This document shows positions 25,101 through 33,940 of a stretch of 64,000 bases of DNA, one piece after another. Every line of letters begins with the position of its first letter. Position 1 is the stretch's first letter. The DNA is from an uncultured Lachnospiraceae bacterium (lineage in GTDB: Bacteria; Bacillota; Clostridia; Lachnospirales; Lachnospiraceae). The stretch covers positions 62,001-126,000 of the forward strand of contig CAKRJT010000002.1 in NCBI GenBank assembly GCA_934351925.1. Reading direction: 5' to 3'. The translations under genes were made by a program, and so were the position numbers. Under the pieces are notes generated by a model, which was not told the DNA's origin, did no database searches, and saw only the letters and a program-made list of their open reading frames with translations.

Positions 25101-25793
25101 TTACTCTTCGACTGCTTCCTTAATATAAAGTGATGTCAAAAATACAAATACATATGCCTGGATTAAACCGTCAAAAATATCAAAGTAAAAACTGAATGGT
25201 ACCGGCAGTACAACCGGAATTAACGACTTAAGCAGCTCCATAATAACAAACGCACCTAATACGTTACCAAAAAGTCGCATACAAAGTGACAACGGCTTGA
25301 TGAATAACTCAAGAATGTTAATCGGCGTTACAATAGCCATCGGCTGCGTAAAGCTCTTAAGCCAGCCCTTAAAGCCCTTCCTGTGTATTCCCGCGTACTG
25401 GACGAGCACAATACTCATAACGGCAAGCGCTGCTGTTACATTGAGATCCTTCGTCGGCGGCTTAACTCCGCACAGACCAATCAGGTTGGCAAAGCCTATG
25501 TACAGAAGCACTGAACACAGATATGGCACGAAGGCTTTTCCTTCTTCCCCGGTCATTCCGATGACAAACTTCTCAAGCCAGCCTACAATGGATTCGGCAA
25601 CAAGCTGTCTCTTGCTCACATTCTTAACCTTCAGCCCTCTTGTGAGGAAAATACACAGTACCAAAAGAATAGCCATGATAACCCATGTAATCACCGTCGA
25701 CTCGGCAATCGGAATATTAAAGCTTCCGATATGAATGGTAAAGACTGTCTCACAGTTGAGCTCTTCCATTATCTTTTCCTTCAAATCTCCCAT
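25101..25793 (-). CDS. atpB: F1Fo ATP synthase a subunit (operon 2)
   Basis: The product has 230 residues, an integral membrane protein. The essential Arg lies in SLCMRLFGNVLGAFVI, and the last helix has GLIQAYVFVFLTSLYI. It is the first gene of operon 2; AAGGAG precedes the ATG at 25793. No atpI/atpZ-like gene precedes it, unlike operon 1. Confidence 0.95.
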   Translation of the reverse strand: MGDLKEKIMEELNCETVFTIHIGSFNIPIAESTVITWVIMAILLVLCIFLTRGLKVKNVSKRQLVAESIVGWLEKFVIGMTGEEGKAFVPYLCSVLLYIGFANLIGLCGVKPPTKDLNVTAALAVMSIVLVQYAGIHRKGFKGWLKSFTQPMAIVTPINILELFIKPLSLCMRLFGNVLGAFVIMELLKSLIPVVLPVPFSFYFDIFDGLIQAYVFVFLTSLYIKEAVEE

Positions 25794-26231
25794 GAACTCA
25801 CTCCTTTCTCTATATTTAGTTTTTATGTAATACGTGGGTGCTTTCTGCGCTCACTGATACATTCACATATTTTACTCACAAAATTCAAAAATGCAAGTCC
25901 CCAAAATAATTTATTTAGTACTTTTTATCCATTTACATAGTACACTTCACAGAATGAAAATATAAGAAAATGTAAATTTAATAAAAATTTTAGAAACTGA
26001 CTACTGGTCATTTATATAATATGTGCTATCATAAAGGACGTTGACCGCAAACACATTGTTACAATATCACATTGACTGTAAACACATAAACTATATAATA
26101 AATTACAGTAATCCACATTATCAGTACCATATAATGAGAGTCAAAAGATATTTTGCTCCGCTGTAAAACAGCTCCCGCAATTCTATCATATATAATAAGG
26201 AAGTTATCAGGAAATAGGAAAGGAAATAATC
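25794..26231. other. 438-bp divergent intergenic region between ATP synthase operon 2 and the YhgE/Pip operon
   Basis: No gene is visible. It is AT-rich and must hold the operon 2 promoter, which I cannot place with confidence. On the plus strand it contains two direct repeats TTGACCGCAAACACAT (26041-26056) and TTGACTGTAAACACAT (26072-26087), the second forming a promoter for the YhgE/Pip genes. Confidence 0.6.
26072..26099 (+). promoter_or_regulatory. Promoter of the YhgE/Pip operon
   Basis: TTGACT (26072-26077) and TATAAT (26094-26099) with 16-bp spacing. The -35 lies in the second of two 16-bp direct repeats spaced 31 bp apart (about three helical turns), which could also be a tandem activator site or a duplicated promoter. 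Confidence 0.6.
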
Positions 26232-28385
26232 ATGAAAAACACATTGACCATCTTCATACGGGACTTAAAAAGACTCGTGAGAAGCCCGTTCGCACTTGCC
26301 ATTGCACTTGGTCTGTGCATCCTGCCATCGCTGTACGCGTGGTTTAACATCTATTCTAACCACGACCCTTACGGCAGCACCTCCAACATCAAGATTGCCA
26401 TAGCGTCTGAGGACGCAGGCTACACGCTTGAGGACGGCACCTACAAGAACATGGGTGCAGATGTTTTGGAAGAGCTGAAAACAAATGAGAGCATCGACTG
26501 GGTTGCCTGTGCCACAGCGGACGACGTCATTGCGGGAGTTGAAGCGGGCGACTACTACGCCGGAGTCACAATCGGATCGGATTTTACCGAGAGCATGTAT
26601 ACTGTATTTGACACCGACTTCACGAATCCTGTCATCACCTATTATGAAAATGAGAAGAAGAATGCCATAGCTACCAAGATTACGGACACCGCTGTCGGCT
26701 CACTCCAGCAGACGATCAACACCAAGTTCATTGAGGTCGTGGTCAGCACCATATTCACGGAGACGAACACAATCTCCTCAGATATTGAGGAGGGTGAGCG
26801 CACAGCCACTCTCACTGACAAGCTGACACGTCTCCGTGACAATCTTTCTTCCTATAATAATACACTTACACTGCTCGTAAACGGCAACACAAGACTTACT
26901 GACAATCTCGCCGACACTAACGCCCAGATTAGCAGTCTGTCCGCAGGAATAACCAGTGCAGCCGGAAGCCTGAATAACGCACAGGCTGCTTTTTCAAGAA
27001 GCCGCACAGCTCTTGGAAACTTCAGCGAACAGTTAAAGACAACCTTAAACGATATGTCCAATTCCCTTTCAAACATATCAACAATGTTAGACAACGCCAC
27101 CCTTGCCAAGGACTCACAGGAGCTTGCCAACAGTCTTACACAGCTTAACGCTGATGCAGCTCAGCTCAGTACCCAGATGAAAACGCTCAAGCTTCTTATA
27201 GCTGAGTATTATATCGGTCAGTTCGACTCCGCAAATGTTCCTGAGCTTGGAGTTCTCGACACAATTGTCACGCAGATTATAAATACCATAGGTTCGCTCA
27301 CATCGCAGGCTGCCGGAAACGGTGTTCTTACACAGGCTGCCGTCGACAGCATGGTATCGGGCATAAAGTCATCACTTGACTCCTGCAAGAAGCAGCTTGA
27401 TGACCTATACACAAACTACGTCAACAGCGTGGAACCACAGCTTAACAGCTTAAATGACTCCATTTCGCAGACACTCGCCAGCGTAAACAGCATTATGACG
27501 AACCTCTCAAGCGCGCTTAATGATGCCGGAGAAATCCTCGACGGCGTGGGAACAACAGTTGACAAGTCAAACGAGAGCCTCTCGCAGATACAGGAGGTAA
27601 TCGAAAACGTCATAACCGAACTTGACAGCGTAATCGACTGGATAAACAACACCTCCGAGAGCGACAAGATTGACATGGTAACACAGTTCCTCGGCGGTGA
27701 CTCCGAACTCTACGGAGAATTCTTTGCAGAGCCTGTTAATATGGTAACAGAAGAGATTTATCCTGTTGAGAATTATGGTTCGGGAATGACACCGTTCTAC
27801 ACGATTCTTGCACTCTGGGTAGGCGGAACCCTTCTCGTATCGCTCGTCAAGGTTCACGCTGATCCGACCGGACTCGAGAATGTGAAGCCACGCCACCTTT
27901 TCTTCGGGCGTTACCTCACCTTCTTCCTGCTCGGACAGATTCAGGCGGTAATCGTCGTGCTCGGAGATATCCATCTGCTGCACAGTCAGGTATTAGAGCC
28001 CGGACTCTTCTATCTGGTCGCCGTGCTCGCAAGCTTTACTTTTACACTGCTTATATACTCCCTCGCAATCTCCTTCGGCGACCTCGGCAAAGCCCTTGCC
28101 GTCGTTGTCATGGTACTTCAGATTGCGGGGTCAAGCGGAACCTTCCCTATTGAGATGCTTCCGCAGGTGTACCAGAACATATACATATTCTTCCCATTCC
28201 CTTACGCGATCAATGCGATGCGAGAGACCGTGGCAGGAATGTACGGTTCAGCCTACGTCACCAATCTCGCCCGGCTTATGATATTCGCTGTCGCAGCCCT
28301 CATAATCGGACTCGTGATAAGAATACCGTTTATGAAGATTAACCACTTCGTTGAGGAGCGAATGGAAGACACGGGAATGATGTAA
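26232..28385 (+). CDS. YhgE/Pip family membrane protein
   Basis: The product has 717 residues. The N-terminal part has one transmembrane helix followed by LPSLYAWFNIYSNHDPYG and then NIKIAIASED, the YhgE/Pip (phage infection protein) signature. A long Ser/Asn/Leu-rich extracellular stretch (about 190-490) is predicted coiled coil. The C-terminal part has five hydrophobic helices of ABC-2-permease type (from about 510). Family members include the Lactococcus phage c2 receptor-like Pip and type VII secretion-associated proteins. It is the first gene of a three-gene operon that also holds a paralogue. No ATPase gene is adjacent. Confidence 0.88.
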   Translation: MKNTLTIFIRDLKRLVRSPFALAIALGLCILPSLYAWFNIYSNHDPYGSTSNIKIAIASEDAGYTLEDGTYKNMGADVLEELKTNESIDWVACATADDVIAGVEAGDYYAGVTIGSDFTESMYTVFDTDFTNPVITYYENEKKNAIATKITDTAVGSLQQTINTKFIEVVVSTIFTETNTISSDIEEGERTATLTDKLTRLRDNLSSYNNTLTLLVNGNTRLTDNLADTNAQISSLSAGITSAAGSLNNAQAAFSRSRTALGNFSEQLKTTLNDMSNSLSNISTMLDNATLAKDSQELANSLTQLNADAAQLSTQMKTLKLLIAEYYIGQFDSANVPELGVLDTIVTQIINTIGSLTSQAAGNGVLTQAAVDSMVSGIKSSLDSCKKQLDDLYTNYVNSVEPQLNSLNDSISQTLASVNSIMTNLSSALNDAGEILDGVGTTVDKSNESLSQIQEVIENVITELDSVIDWINNTSESDKIDMVTQFLGGDSELYGEFFAEPVNMVTEEIYPVENYGSGMTPFYTILALWVGGTLLVSLVKVHADPTGLENVKPRHLFFGRYLTFFLLGQIQAVIVVLGDIHLLHSQVLEPGLFYLVAVLASFTFTLLIYSLAISFGDLGKALAVVVMVLQIAGSSGTFPIEMLPQVYQNIYIFFPFPYAINAMRETVAGMYGSAYVTNLARLMIFAVAALIIGLVIRIPFMKINHFVEERMEDTGMM

Positions 28386-28408
28386 ATAATTCAAGAAGGA
28401 GATTGCAT

Positions 28409-29116
28409 ATGTCTAAAAAAAAGATAAAAGATAACAACCCTGATATATACGGCGAGCTTGTGGATTTTCAGGACAGGCTTCATGCACAGAATTTGAAGCG
28501 CATCCATATCGGACTCTTATGCGTGCTTATCATTCCAATGATATTTCTCGCGCTGATGTTTATAACGGACAGCAACAAGGTCATATGGCTTATTCTGTGG
28601 ATTGTATCACTTTTTGCCATATCCGCTTACCTGATTGTAGTCGAGTACGGTGATTACAATTTGCAGCACCGCATCAACTCGATTACGGGCAGCGAGGCTG
28701 AGCCTGTTCCTCTCCTCGAGTCGGGAATCAATGACATGAGCGGTAAGCTCGCCTCCGTCAAAGCGGAAGCACGCGACATAATAGCCTCAGCCAAAGCATC
28801 TGTCAATATTGACGATGAGGAAAACGAATACTCCGAGGATTATGCCGCAGATATCGACACCGAGCTTATAAAGGAAAGCCTCTCCGAGGATACAGACAGT
28901 CCGGACGAGTCTGCCGCAGCCCTCAGCGCTTCCAGGAAGGATAAGAAATCCGGCAAAAAGAAGGATAAGAAGCAGGACAAGAAGAAAAACAAGAAAAAAG
29001 ATAAATCCAAGGATAAAAAGAAAAAGAAGAAAAGCGGCAGGAAGAAGTCCGATAAAAAGGGCAGCTCCAAGAAGGATAAAAAAGACAAGGTAAAGGAGGA
29101 CGTATTCGATGAATAA
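28409..29116 (+). CDS. Small membrane protein with Lys-rich cytoplasmic tail
   Basis: The product has 235 residues; the ATG at 28409 is preceded by AAGGAG. Two transmembrane helices (about residues 30-55 and 60-80) are followed by an acidic linker (DDEENEYSEDYAADIDTE) and a 60-residue tail of KKDKK-type repeats, encoded by AAG/AAA/GAT-rich DNA at about 28935-29095. With both helices spanning and an N-in start, the basic tail would be cytoplasmic, where it could bind nucleic acid, acidic lipid or a partner. I know no named family. Its last 8 nt overlap the start of the second YhgE/Pip gene, so the three genes are probably co-translated. Confidence 0.75.
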   Translation: MSKKKIKDNNPDIYGELVDFQDRLHAQNLKRIHIGLLCVLIIPMIFLALMFITDSNKVIWLILWIVSLFAISAYLIVVEYGDYNLQHRINSITGSEAEPVPLLESGINDMSGKLASVKAEARDIIASAKASVNIDDEENEYSEDYAADIDTELIKESLSEDTDSPDESAAALSASRKDKKSGKKKDKKQDKKKNKKKDKSKDKKKKKKSGRKKSDKKGSSKKDKKDKVKEDVFDE

Positions 29117-31256
29117 GATACTGAAGGTATTCACAAACGACATGAAGAAGATTTCAACCAATGTGATAGCCGTGGTTATTATTCTTGGTCTGTCCATTCT
29201 CCCTTCCCTGTATGCGTGGTTCAATATTTTTTCAAACTGGGACCCGTACGGTCCAAGCTCCACGGGAAATATCAAGGTTGCCGTAGTCTCCGACGATAAG
29301 GGTGCGGAGATTTCCGGGCTTGAGATAAACATTGGAAATACTGTTGTCGAAGCATTACAGTCCAACAACACCATCGGCTGGGTATTCACTGACAGCTCCG
29401 AGGACACCATCGAGGGCGTCAAGGCCGGAGATTACTATGCAGCTCTCGTAATTCCGGAGACATTCTCCGAGGATATGGTGAGCTTCCTTGGCGGTGATCT
29501 CGAGCACCCTCAGATTATCTATTATGAAAACGGCAAGAAGAATGCCATCGCCCCTAAGATAACACAGAAGGCACAGAAGACGGTACGCCAGCAGGTCAAC
29601 GCCACATTTATAAGCACTCTCGCCGAGTCAGCAATGAAAGCAGGAAATGTCATCTCCTCAACCGACTCCGACGGCGTGAGCATAGCTGACACCATGACTG
29701 AAAAGCTCACGGCTCTCTCCGAGGATATGGACACCTACATAAATATTCTGTCCTCATTCAAGGGAATCATGGACTCCGCGCAGAGCATCATAGCCACAAC
29801 CAAGATAATGCTTCCAAGTCTTAACACTGTGCTTGAAAGCAGCAAGACCTCTCTCTCCGGCATGCAGACGATGGTAAACAACTCTACCAACACCATCAAC
29901 ACGATATCTGATATGATGCTGTCGAGTCTGGACATGATTGACGGAACACTCACAATGATATCCAATGTTGTAAGCAGCGACCTCGCCTCAGCACAGGCTC
30001 TCTCGAAGGTCGTTTTAAACGGAATAGGCACGGTCAGCAACATGATTCCATATGCAAAGGAAATATTCAACAGCTCCGTGTCAGGACTTGAGTCCAAGGG
30101 CGACGAGAAGGTCAACGCACAGATAAATGTCATCAGAAGCCAGTTTGATATCATCAAGACTGACACCGACCGTGTTGGCACTGCAGCCGCAGTTGCCGTC
30201 TACAACTCATCGGATCTTATAGACAATATACAGGCAGAGCTTGACAACTGCTCGAAGGATATCGACAGCCTTAGAAGCATATACACCAGCTCGGTCAAGC
30301 CGCAGCTCAGCTCAACTATCACAAACGCGCAGGCTGCGCTCAACACGACCGTGAACGCATTATCGGGCTTCAATCTGAATCTTAGCAGCACTGACAATGT
30401 TCTCAGCGACTATTCGGACACTCTTGCCGACGGGAACACGAACCTGGACACAACTCTCGAGCTTGCAAACGAACTCTCCGAATATATCAGGACACTGACT
30501 GAGAATATAAATGAACTCTCCGACAACGAGAACTACAATAAGCTGGTTGAGATAATGGACTCGAACCCTGAGAAGCTTGGGGAATTCGCAGCATCCCCTG
30601 TCTCCCTCGACACGGTGCGCGTATATCCTATCGAGAATTATGGTTCAGCCATGGCTCCGTTCTACACCGTGCTCGCCCTGTGGGTCGGTGCACTTATACT
30701 CGTAGCCATAATCCATGTCAAGGTTCACCCTATACCTGGTGTTGACGGCATCTGCCCGCGCCACGCATATTTCGGAAGATACATGCTGTTCTTCCTTGTA
30801 GGACAGCTACAGACACTCATCACCGTGCTCGGCGATTTACATTTTATAGGAATACAGTGTGAGCACCCGGTAATGTTCTGGTTCGCAGGCGCAATGTGCA
30901 GCTTCGTGTTCACGCTCTTCATATATTCGCTGACCGTAGCCCTCGGCAACATCGGCGAAGCGCTTGCCGTAATCGTCATGGTTGTCCAGGTTGCAGGCGC
31001 AGGCTGTACCTTCCCTATAGAGACACTCCCGAAGGTGTTCCACTCGCTGTACAACTACCTTCCGTTTCAGTTCGGCATGAATGCCATGAAGGAAGCCATC
31101 GCGGGACTCTACGGGGACAACTACTGGAAATACATCGCCAAGCTGGCTGTATACCTTCTTGTGTCACTCTTTATCGGACTTGTCGGCGCAATACCGTTCC
31201 GCAAGATGAATAAGATTATTGATAAGAATAAGGAAAAGTCGGGAATTATGATATAA
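29109..31256 (+). CDS. Second YhgE/Pip family membrane protein
   Basis: The product has 715 residues and is paralogous to the product of 26232-28385: the same N-terminal LPSLYAWFNIFSNWDPYG signature, long Ser/Thr/Asn-rich middle region and C-terminal multi-helix domain (YPIENYGSAMAPFYTVLALW begins the conserved block). The central coiled region is much more diverged than the ends. The two differing paralogues in one operon suggest a heteromeric complex, with the Lys-rich protein as third partner. This is inference. Confidence 0.87.
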   Translation: MNKILKVFTNDMKKISTNVIAVVIILGLSILPSLYAWFNIFSNWDPYGPSSTGNIKVAVVSDDKGAEISGLEINIGNTVVEALQSNNTIGWVFTDSSEDTIEGVKAGDYYAALVIPETFSEDMVSFLGGDLEHPQIIYYENGKKNAIAPKITQKAQKTVRQQVNATFISTLAESAMKAGNVISSTDSDGVSIADTMTEKLTALSEDMDTYINILSSFKGIMDSAQSIIATTKIMLPSLNTVLESSKTSLSGMQTMVNNSTNTINTISDMMLSSLDMIDGTLTMISNVVSSDLASAQALSKVVLNGIGTVSNMIPYAKEIFNSSVSGLESKGDEKVNAQINVIRSQFDIIKTDTDRVGTAAAVAVYNSSDLIDNIQAELDNCSKDIDSLRSIYTSSVKPQLSSTITNAQAALNTTVNALSGFNLNLSSTDNVLSDYSDTLADGNTNLDTTLELANELSEYIRTLTENINELSDNENYNKLVEIMDSNPEKLGEFAASPVSLDTVRVYPIENYGSAMAPFYTVLALWVGALILVAIIHVKVHPIPGVDGICPRHAYFGRYMLFFLVGQLQTLITVLGDLHFIGIQCEHPVMFWFAGAMCSFVFTLFIYSLTVALGNIGEALAVIVMVVQVAGAGCTFPIETLPKVFHSLYNYLPFQFGMNAMKEAIAGLYGDNYWKYIAKLAVYLLVSLFIGLVGAIPFRKMNKIIDKNKEKSGIMI

Positions 31257-31298
31257 AACAGGTTCTGACACTTAAAAATACAAGTTTTTTTGTCATCT

Positions 31299-31350
31299 AA
31301 AACAATGAGTATAATTGCTCATTGTTTTCGATGGCATTTTCATTTATAAT
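31299..31350 (+). promoter_or_regulatory. GH105 promoter with overlapping inverted repeat
   Basis: TTGTTT (31322-31327) and TATAAT (31345-31350) are 17 bp apart. An 11-bp perfect inverted repeat, AAAACAATGAG (31299-31309) and CTCATTGTTTT (31318-31328), covers the -35 element: a good place for a repressor. The same hairpin may partly terminate the upstream YhgE/Pip operon. Confidence 0.55.
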
Positions 31351-31382
31351 ATTGCGTAAATAACAAAACATGGAGGAAAACT

Positions 31383-32513
31383 ATGGATTATAGTGTAATA
31401 GACAGGTACATAGAGGAGCTCTTGACAAAGAGCACACCTGACAGACCTATCTGGAATATAGAAAAGATTTTGCAGGGACTCAAATCCACATGGAACTATA
31501 TCGACGGATGTATGATTAAAGCACTTCTTGAGATGTACTCCATCACAAAGAAACAGGAATATTTTGATTTTGCCGATGCATTCATCGACTACCGCGTTCA
31601 CGACGACGGAACGATTGACGGCTACGATGTATCCGAACTCAACATCGACAATGTGAATGCAGGAAAGACTCTCTTCGAGCTGTACGACCTCACAGGCAAG
31701 GAGAAGTACCGCAAAGCGATAGACCTCATCTACAGCCAGATTAAGCTCATGCCGCGCACGGCCGAGGGAAGCTTCTGGCACAAGAACATCTACCCTAATC
31801 AGGTATGGCTCGACGGTCTGTATATGTGCCAGCCGTTCTATATGGAATATGAGACACGTTTTAACGATAAGAAGAACTACGATGACATTTTTCTCCAGTT
31901 CAGAAACGTGGTAAAGAATATGAAGGACCCTGTGACCGGTCTTTACAAGCATGCGTATGACCACTCACGCGAGATGTTCTGGTGCGACCCTGTCACAGGT
32001 CTGTCTCAGAACTTCTGGCTTCGCGCACTTGGCTGGTATTCGATGGCACTTCTTGACACCATCGACAAGGCTGACCCTGACTGTGCCGACACCGAATTTT
32101 TAAAGAGCACCTTCACAGACCTCATGGACGCCATGTTAAAGTACCAGGACGAGAGCGGCATGTGGTATCAGGTTGTAAACTACGGCAAGCTCGCTCCTAA
32201 CTATCTCGAGACAAGCGGAAGCTCCATCATGGCTTACGCGCTTCTTAAGGGTGTACGCCTCGGCTACCTTCCTGAAAGCTGCCGTGAGTACGGCGTGAAG
32301 GCATTCAACGGCGTGTGCGGCAAGTACCTCTCCTCCGACGATAACGGCGAGATGCACCTTGGCGGTATCTGCCTCGTGGCAGGACTTGGAGGCAAGCAGA
32401 TGCGCTCCGGAACCTTCGACTACTACATGTCGGAGCCGATTGTAAAGGATGACGCTAAGGGAGTGGGACCATTCCTTCTCGCCTATACAGAGATGTTAAG
32501 ACTAAATAAGTAA
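31383..32513 (+). CDS. GH105 unsaturated rhamnogalacturonyl hydrolase
   Basis: The product has 376 residues with no signal peptide, so it is cytoplasmic. The alpha/alpha-barrel family GH105 (YteR/RhiN) removes the unsaturated galacturonyl residue from oligosaccharides made by pectate or rhamnogalacturonan lyases. YPNQVWLDGLYMCQPF carries the catalytic Asp (Asp134, equivalent to Asp143 of YteR); ALGWYSMALLD, ETSGSSIMAYALLKG and FDYYMSEP are further family blocks. Start: ATG with GGAGG 8 nt upstream. It is monocistronic with its own promoter and weak terminator; no transporter gene is adjacent. Indicates pectin use. Confidence 0.93.
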   Translation: MDYSVIDRYIEELLTKSTPDRPIWNIEKILQGLKSTWNYIDGCMIKALLEMYSITKKQEYFDFADAFIDYRVHDDGTIDGYDVSELNIDNVNAGKTLFELYDLTGKEKYRKAIDLIYSQIKLMPRTAEGSFWHKNIYPNQVWLDGLYMCQPFYMEYETRFNDKKNYDDIFLQFRNVVKNMKDPVTGLYKHAYDHSREMFWCDPVTGLSQNFWLRALGWYSMALLDTIDKADPDCADTEFLKSTFTDLMDAMLKYQDESGMWYQVVNYGKLAPNYLETSGSSIMAYALLKGVRLGYLPESCREYGVKAFNGVCGKYLSSDDNGEMHLGGICLVAGLGGKQMRSGTFDYYMSEPIVKDDAKGVGPFLLAYTEMLRLNK

Positions 32514-32518
32514 TTATG

Positions 32519-32577
32519 TAAACTCATCAGTGTAACTGCACATTATATGTGGATAATTACATTGATGGGTTTTATTA
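32519..32577 (+). terminator. Probable terminator of the GH105 gene
   Basis: Arms AACTCATCAGTGTAA and TTACATTGATGGGTT pair with few mismatches around a loop of about 20 nt and are followed by TTTTATTATAT. The stem is AT-rich, so efficiency is uncertain. It lies between convergent genes. Confidence 0.5.
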
Positions 32578-32637
32578 TATGAACAATATTCTACCTTTTA
32601 TATGGACAATATCTTATTTCGGAAAAATTTTCCCTAA

Positions 32638-33918
32638 TCACATAACCACCGTTATCCTAAGCGACTTCCCATCCTGCGTGTGCGCGCTTATCTTTCCCCT
32701 GTGCGCCTCCACAACCGCCTTAGCCACGGAAAGCCCTATTCCATAGCCGCCTGTCTGCGAATTGTGCGACTGCTCCGCCCTGTAAAAGCGGTCAAAAAGA
32801 TGCTTCACGCTCTCAGCCTCGATATGTTCGCAGGTGTTGTAGACCTCCAGCTTCACAGAGCGCGATGTACCGGACGACTTAGCTGTGGCTGCCTGTTTGG
32901 ATGTATCCATCCGCTTTGTGCCTGCTCCGGTTAAACTTACTTTAATATTTCCTTCACCGTCAGCGTATTTCACCGCATTGTCCACGAGTATCGATACGAG
33001 CTGTCTTACCGCCTTCTCATCGCCACAGTAGGAAATCCCGGGCTGTATATTTATCTCAAGGCTCTTTCCCTCATTGATGGCGCGCGCCCTGAACGAATCC
33101 GCAGTCTCTTCAACAATATCCGACAACGGGAACTCTATTTTGACCGTATTTTTCTGTCCCTCCTCCATTTTGGCAAGATAGATGAGGTCATTGGTGAGAG
33201 CCGTCAGTCTCTTAGTCTGCTTCTTTATGTCCTCAAGCCACTCGCTCTCGCCGCAGTCTAATTCCACAAGCTGTGCGTCGGCATCAATTATGGTCAGCGG
33301 TGTCTTAATCTCATGCCCGGCATCGGTTATAAAGCGCTTCTGCTTCTCATAACTCTCACTGACCGGCTTCACAATCCTTCCCGAAAAAAATACAAGCAGA
33401 AGGAATACCGCCAACATTCCGGCAAGCGATATCCCGGCGCTTATCAACAGCACCGAGCGGAAATTGGAGATTTCTCTTCCGCAGTACAGAAAGATTATGA
33501 GTTTCCCATTATCCTTGTCCTTGACCGCAAACCGGTACTGCCCCATAAAGCCTGCCGACCTGCCGCTTTCTAGGGCTCTCGCAGCATACTCCGCCGCCTC
33601 ATCCGTGTCCGTCCCGGCAATCTTTCCTGTGTCTATGGTGCTTACATTACCATTTGCATCCATTAACACGAAAAAATATCTGCTCTCATACGGTGCCTCA
33701 GGTGACATTCCCTTGAACATATCCTTGTTATGTCCCGGCGACATGTCCGGTTTCGGAAAGCTTCCGTCATTCTCCTTCAATATGTTGATAGTCCGCTGTG
33801 CGTCATCAACCATTCTCGTATAGTTTAAAATATTTACCGTTCCTATTATAATAAGAAGTACAATAAACAGCGACAGCATAGCCACCGCAACAAGCTTTCT
33901 GCGAAGTTTTTTAATCAT
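32638..33918 (-). CDS. Sensor histidine kinase
   Basis: The product has 426 residues; the ATG at 33918 has GAGGAG upstream. Topology: a transmembrane helix (about 12-34), an extracellular domain of about 120 residues, and a second helix (about 155-180). The cytoplasmic kinase core has H-box FITDAGHEIKTPLTII (phospho-acceptor His), N-box ILVDNAVKYADGEG and G-box GGYGIGLSVAKAVVEAH. A Ser/Thr/Lys-rich insert lies between the N- and G-boxes. It lies 22 bp after the response regulator gene and forms a two-component system with it. The signal is unknown. Confidence 0.92.
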   Translation of the reverse strand: MIKKLRRKLVAVAMLSLFIVLLIIIGTVNILNYTRMVDDAQRTINILKENDGSFPKPDMSPGHNKDMFKGMSPEAPYESRYFFVLMDANGNVSTIDTGKIAGTDTDEAAEYAARALESGRSAGFMGQYRFAVKDKDNGKLIIFLYCGREISNFRSVLLISAGISLAGMLAVFLLLVFFSGRIVKPVSESYEKQKRFITDAGHEIKTPLTIIDADAQLVELDCGESEWLEDIKKQTKRLTALTNDLIYLAKMEEGQKNTVKIEFPLSDIVEETADSFRARAINEGKSLEINIQPGISYCGDEKAVRQLVSILVDNAVKYADGEGNIKVSLTGAGTKRMDTSKQAATAKSSGTSRSVKLEVYNTCEHIEAESVKHLFDRFYRAEQSHNSQTGGYGIGLSVAKAVVEAHRGKISAHTQDGKSLRITVVM

Positions 33919-33940
33919 GGCAGCTCCTCTTTTATATCCG

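Noticed and set aside
28935..29095. Purine-rich AAG/AAA tract as a simple repeat or slippage site
   Set aside because: It is in frame and encodes the Lys-rich tail of a gene whose end overlaps the next start; treated as coding.
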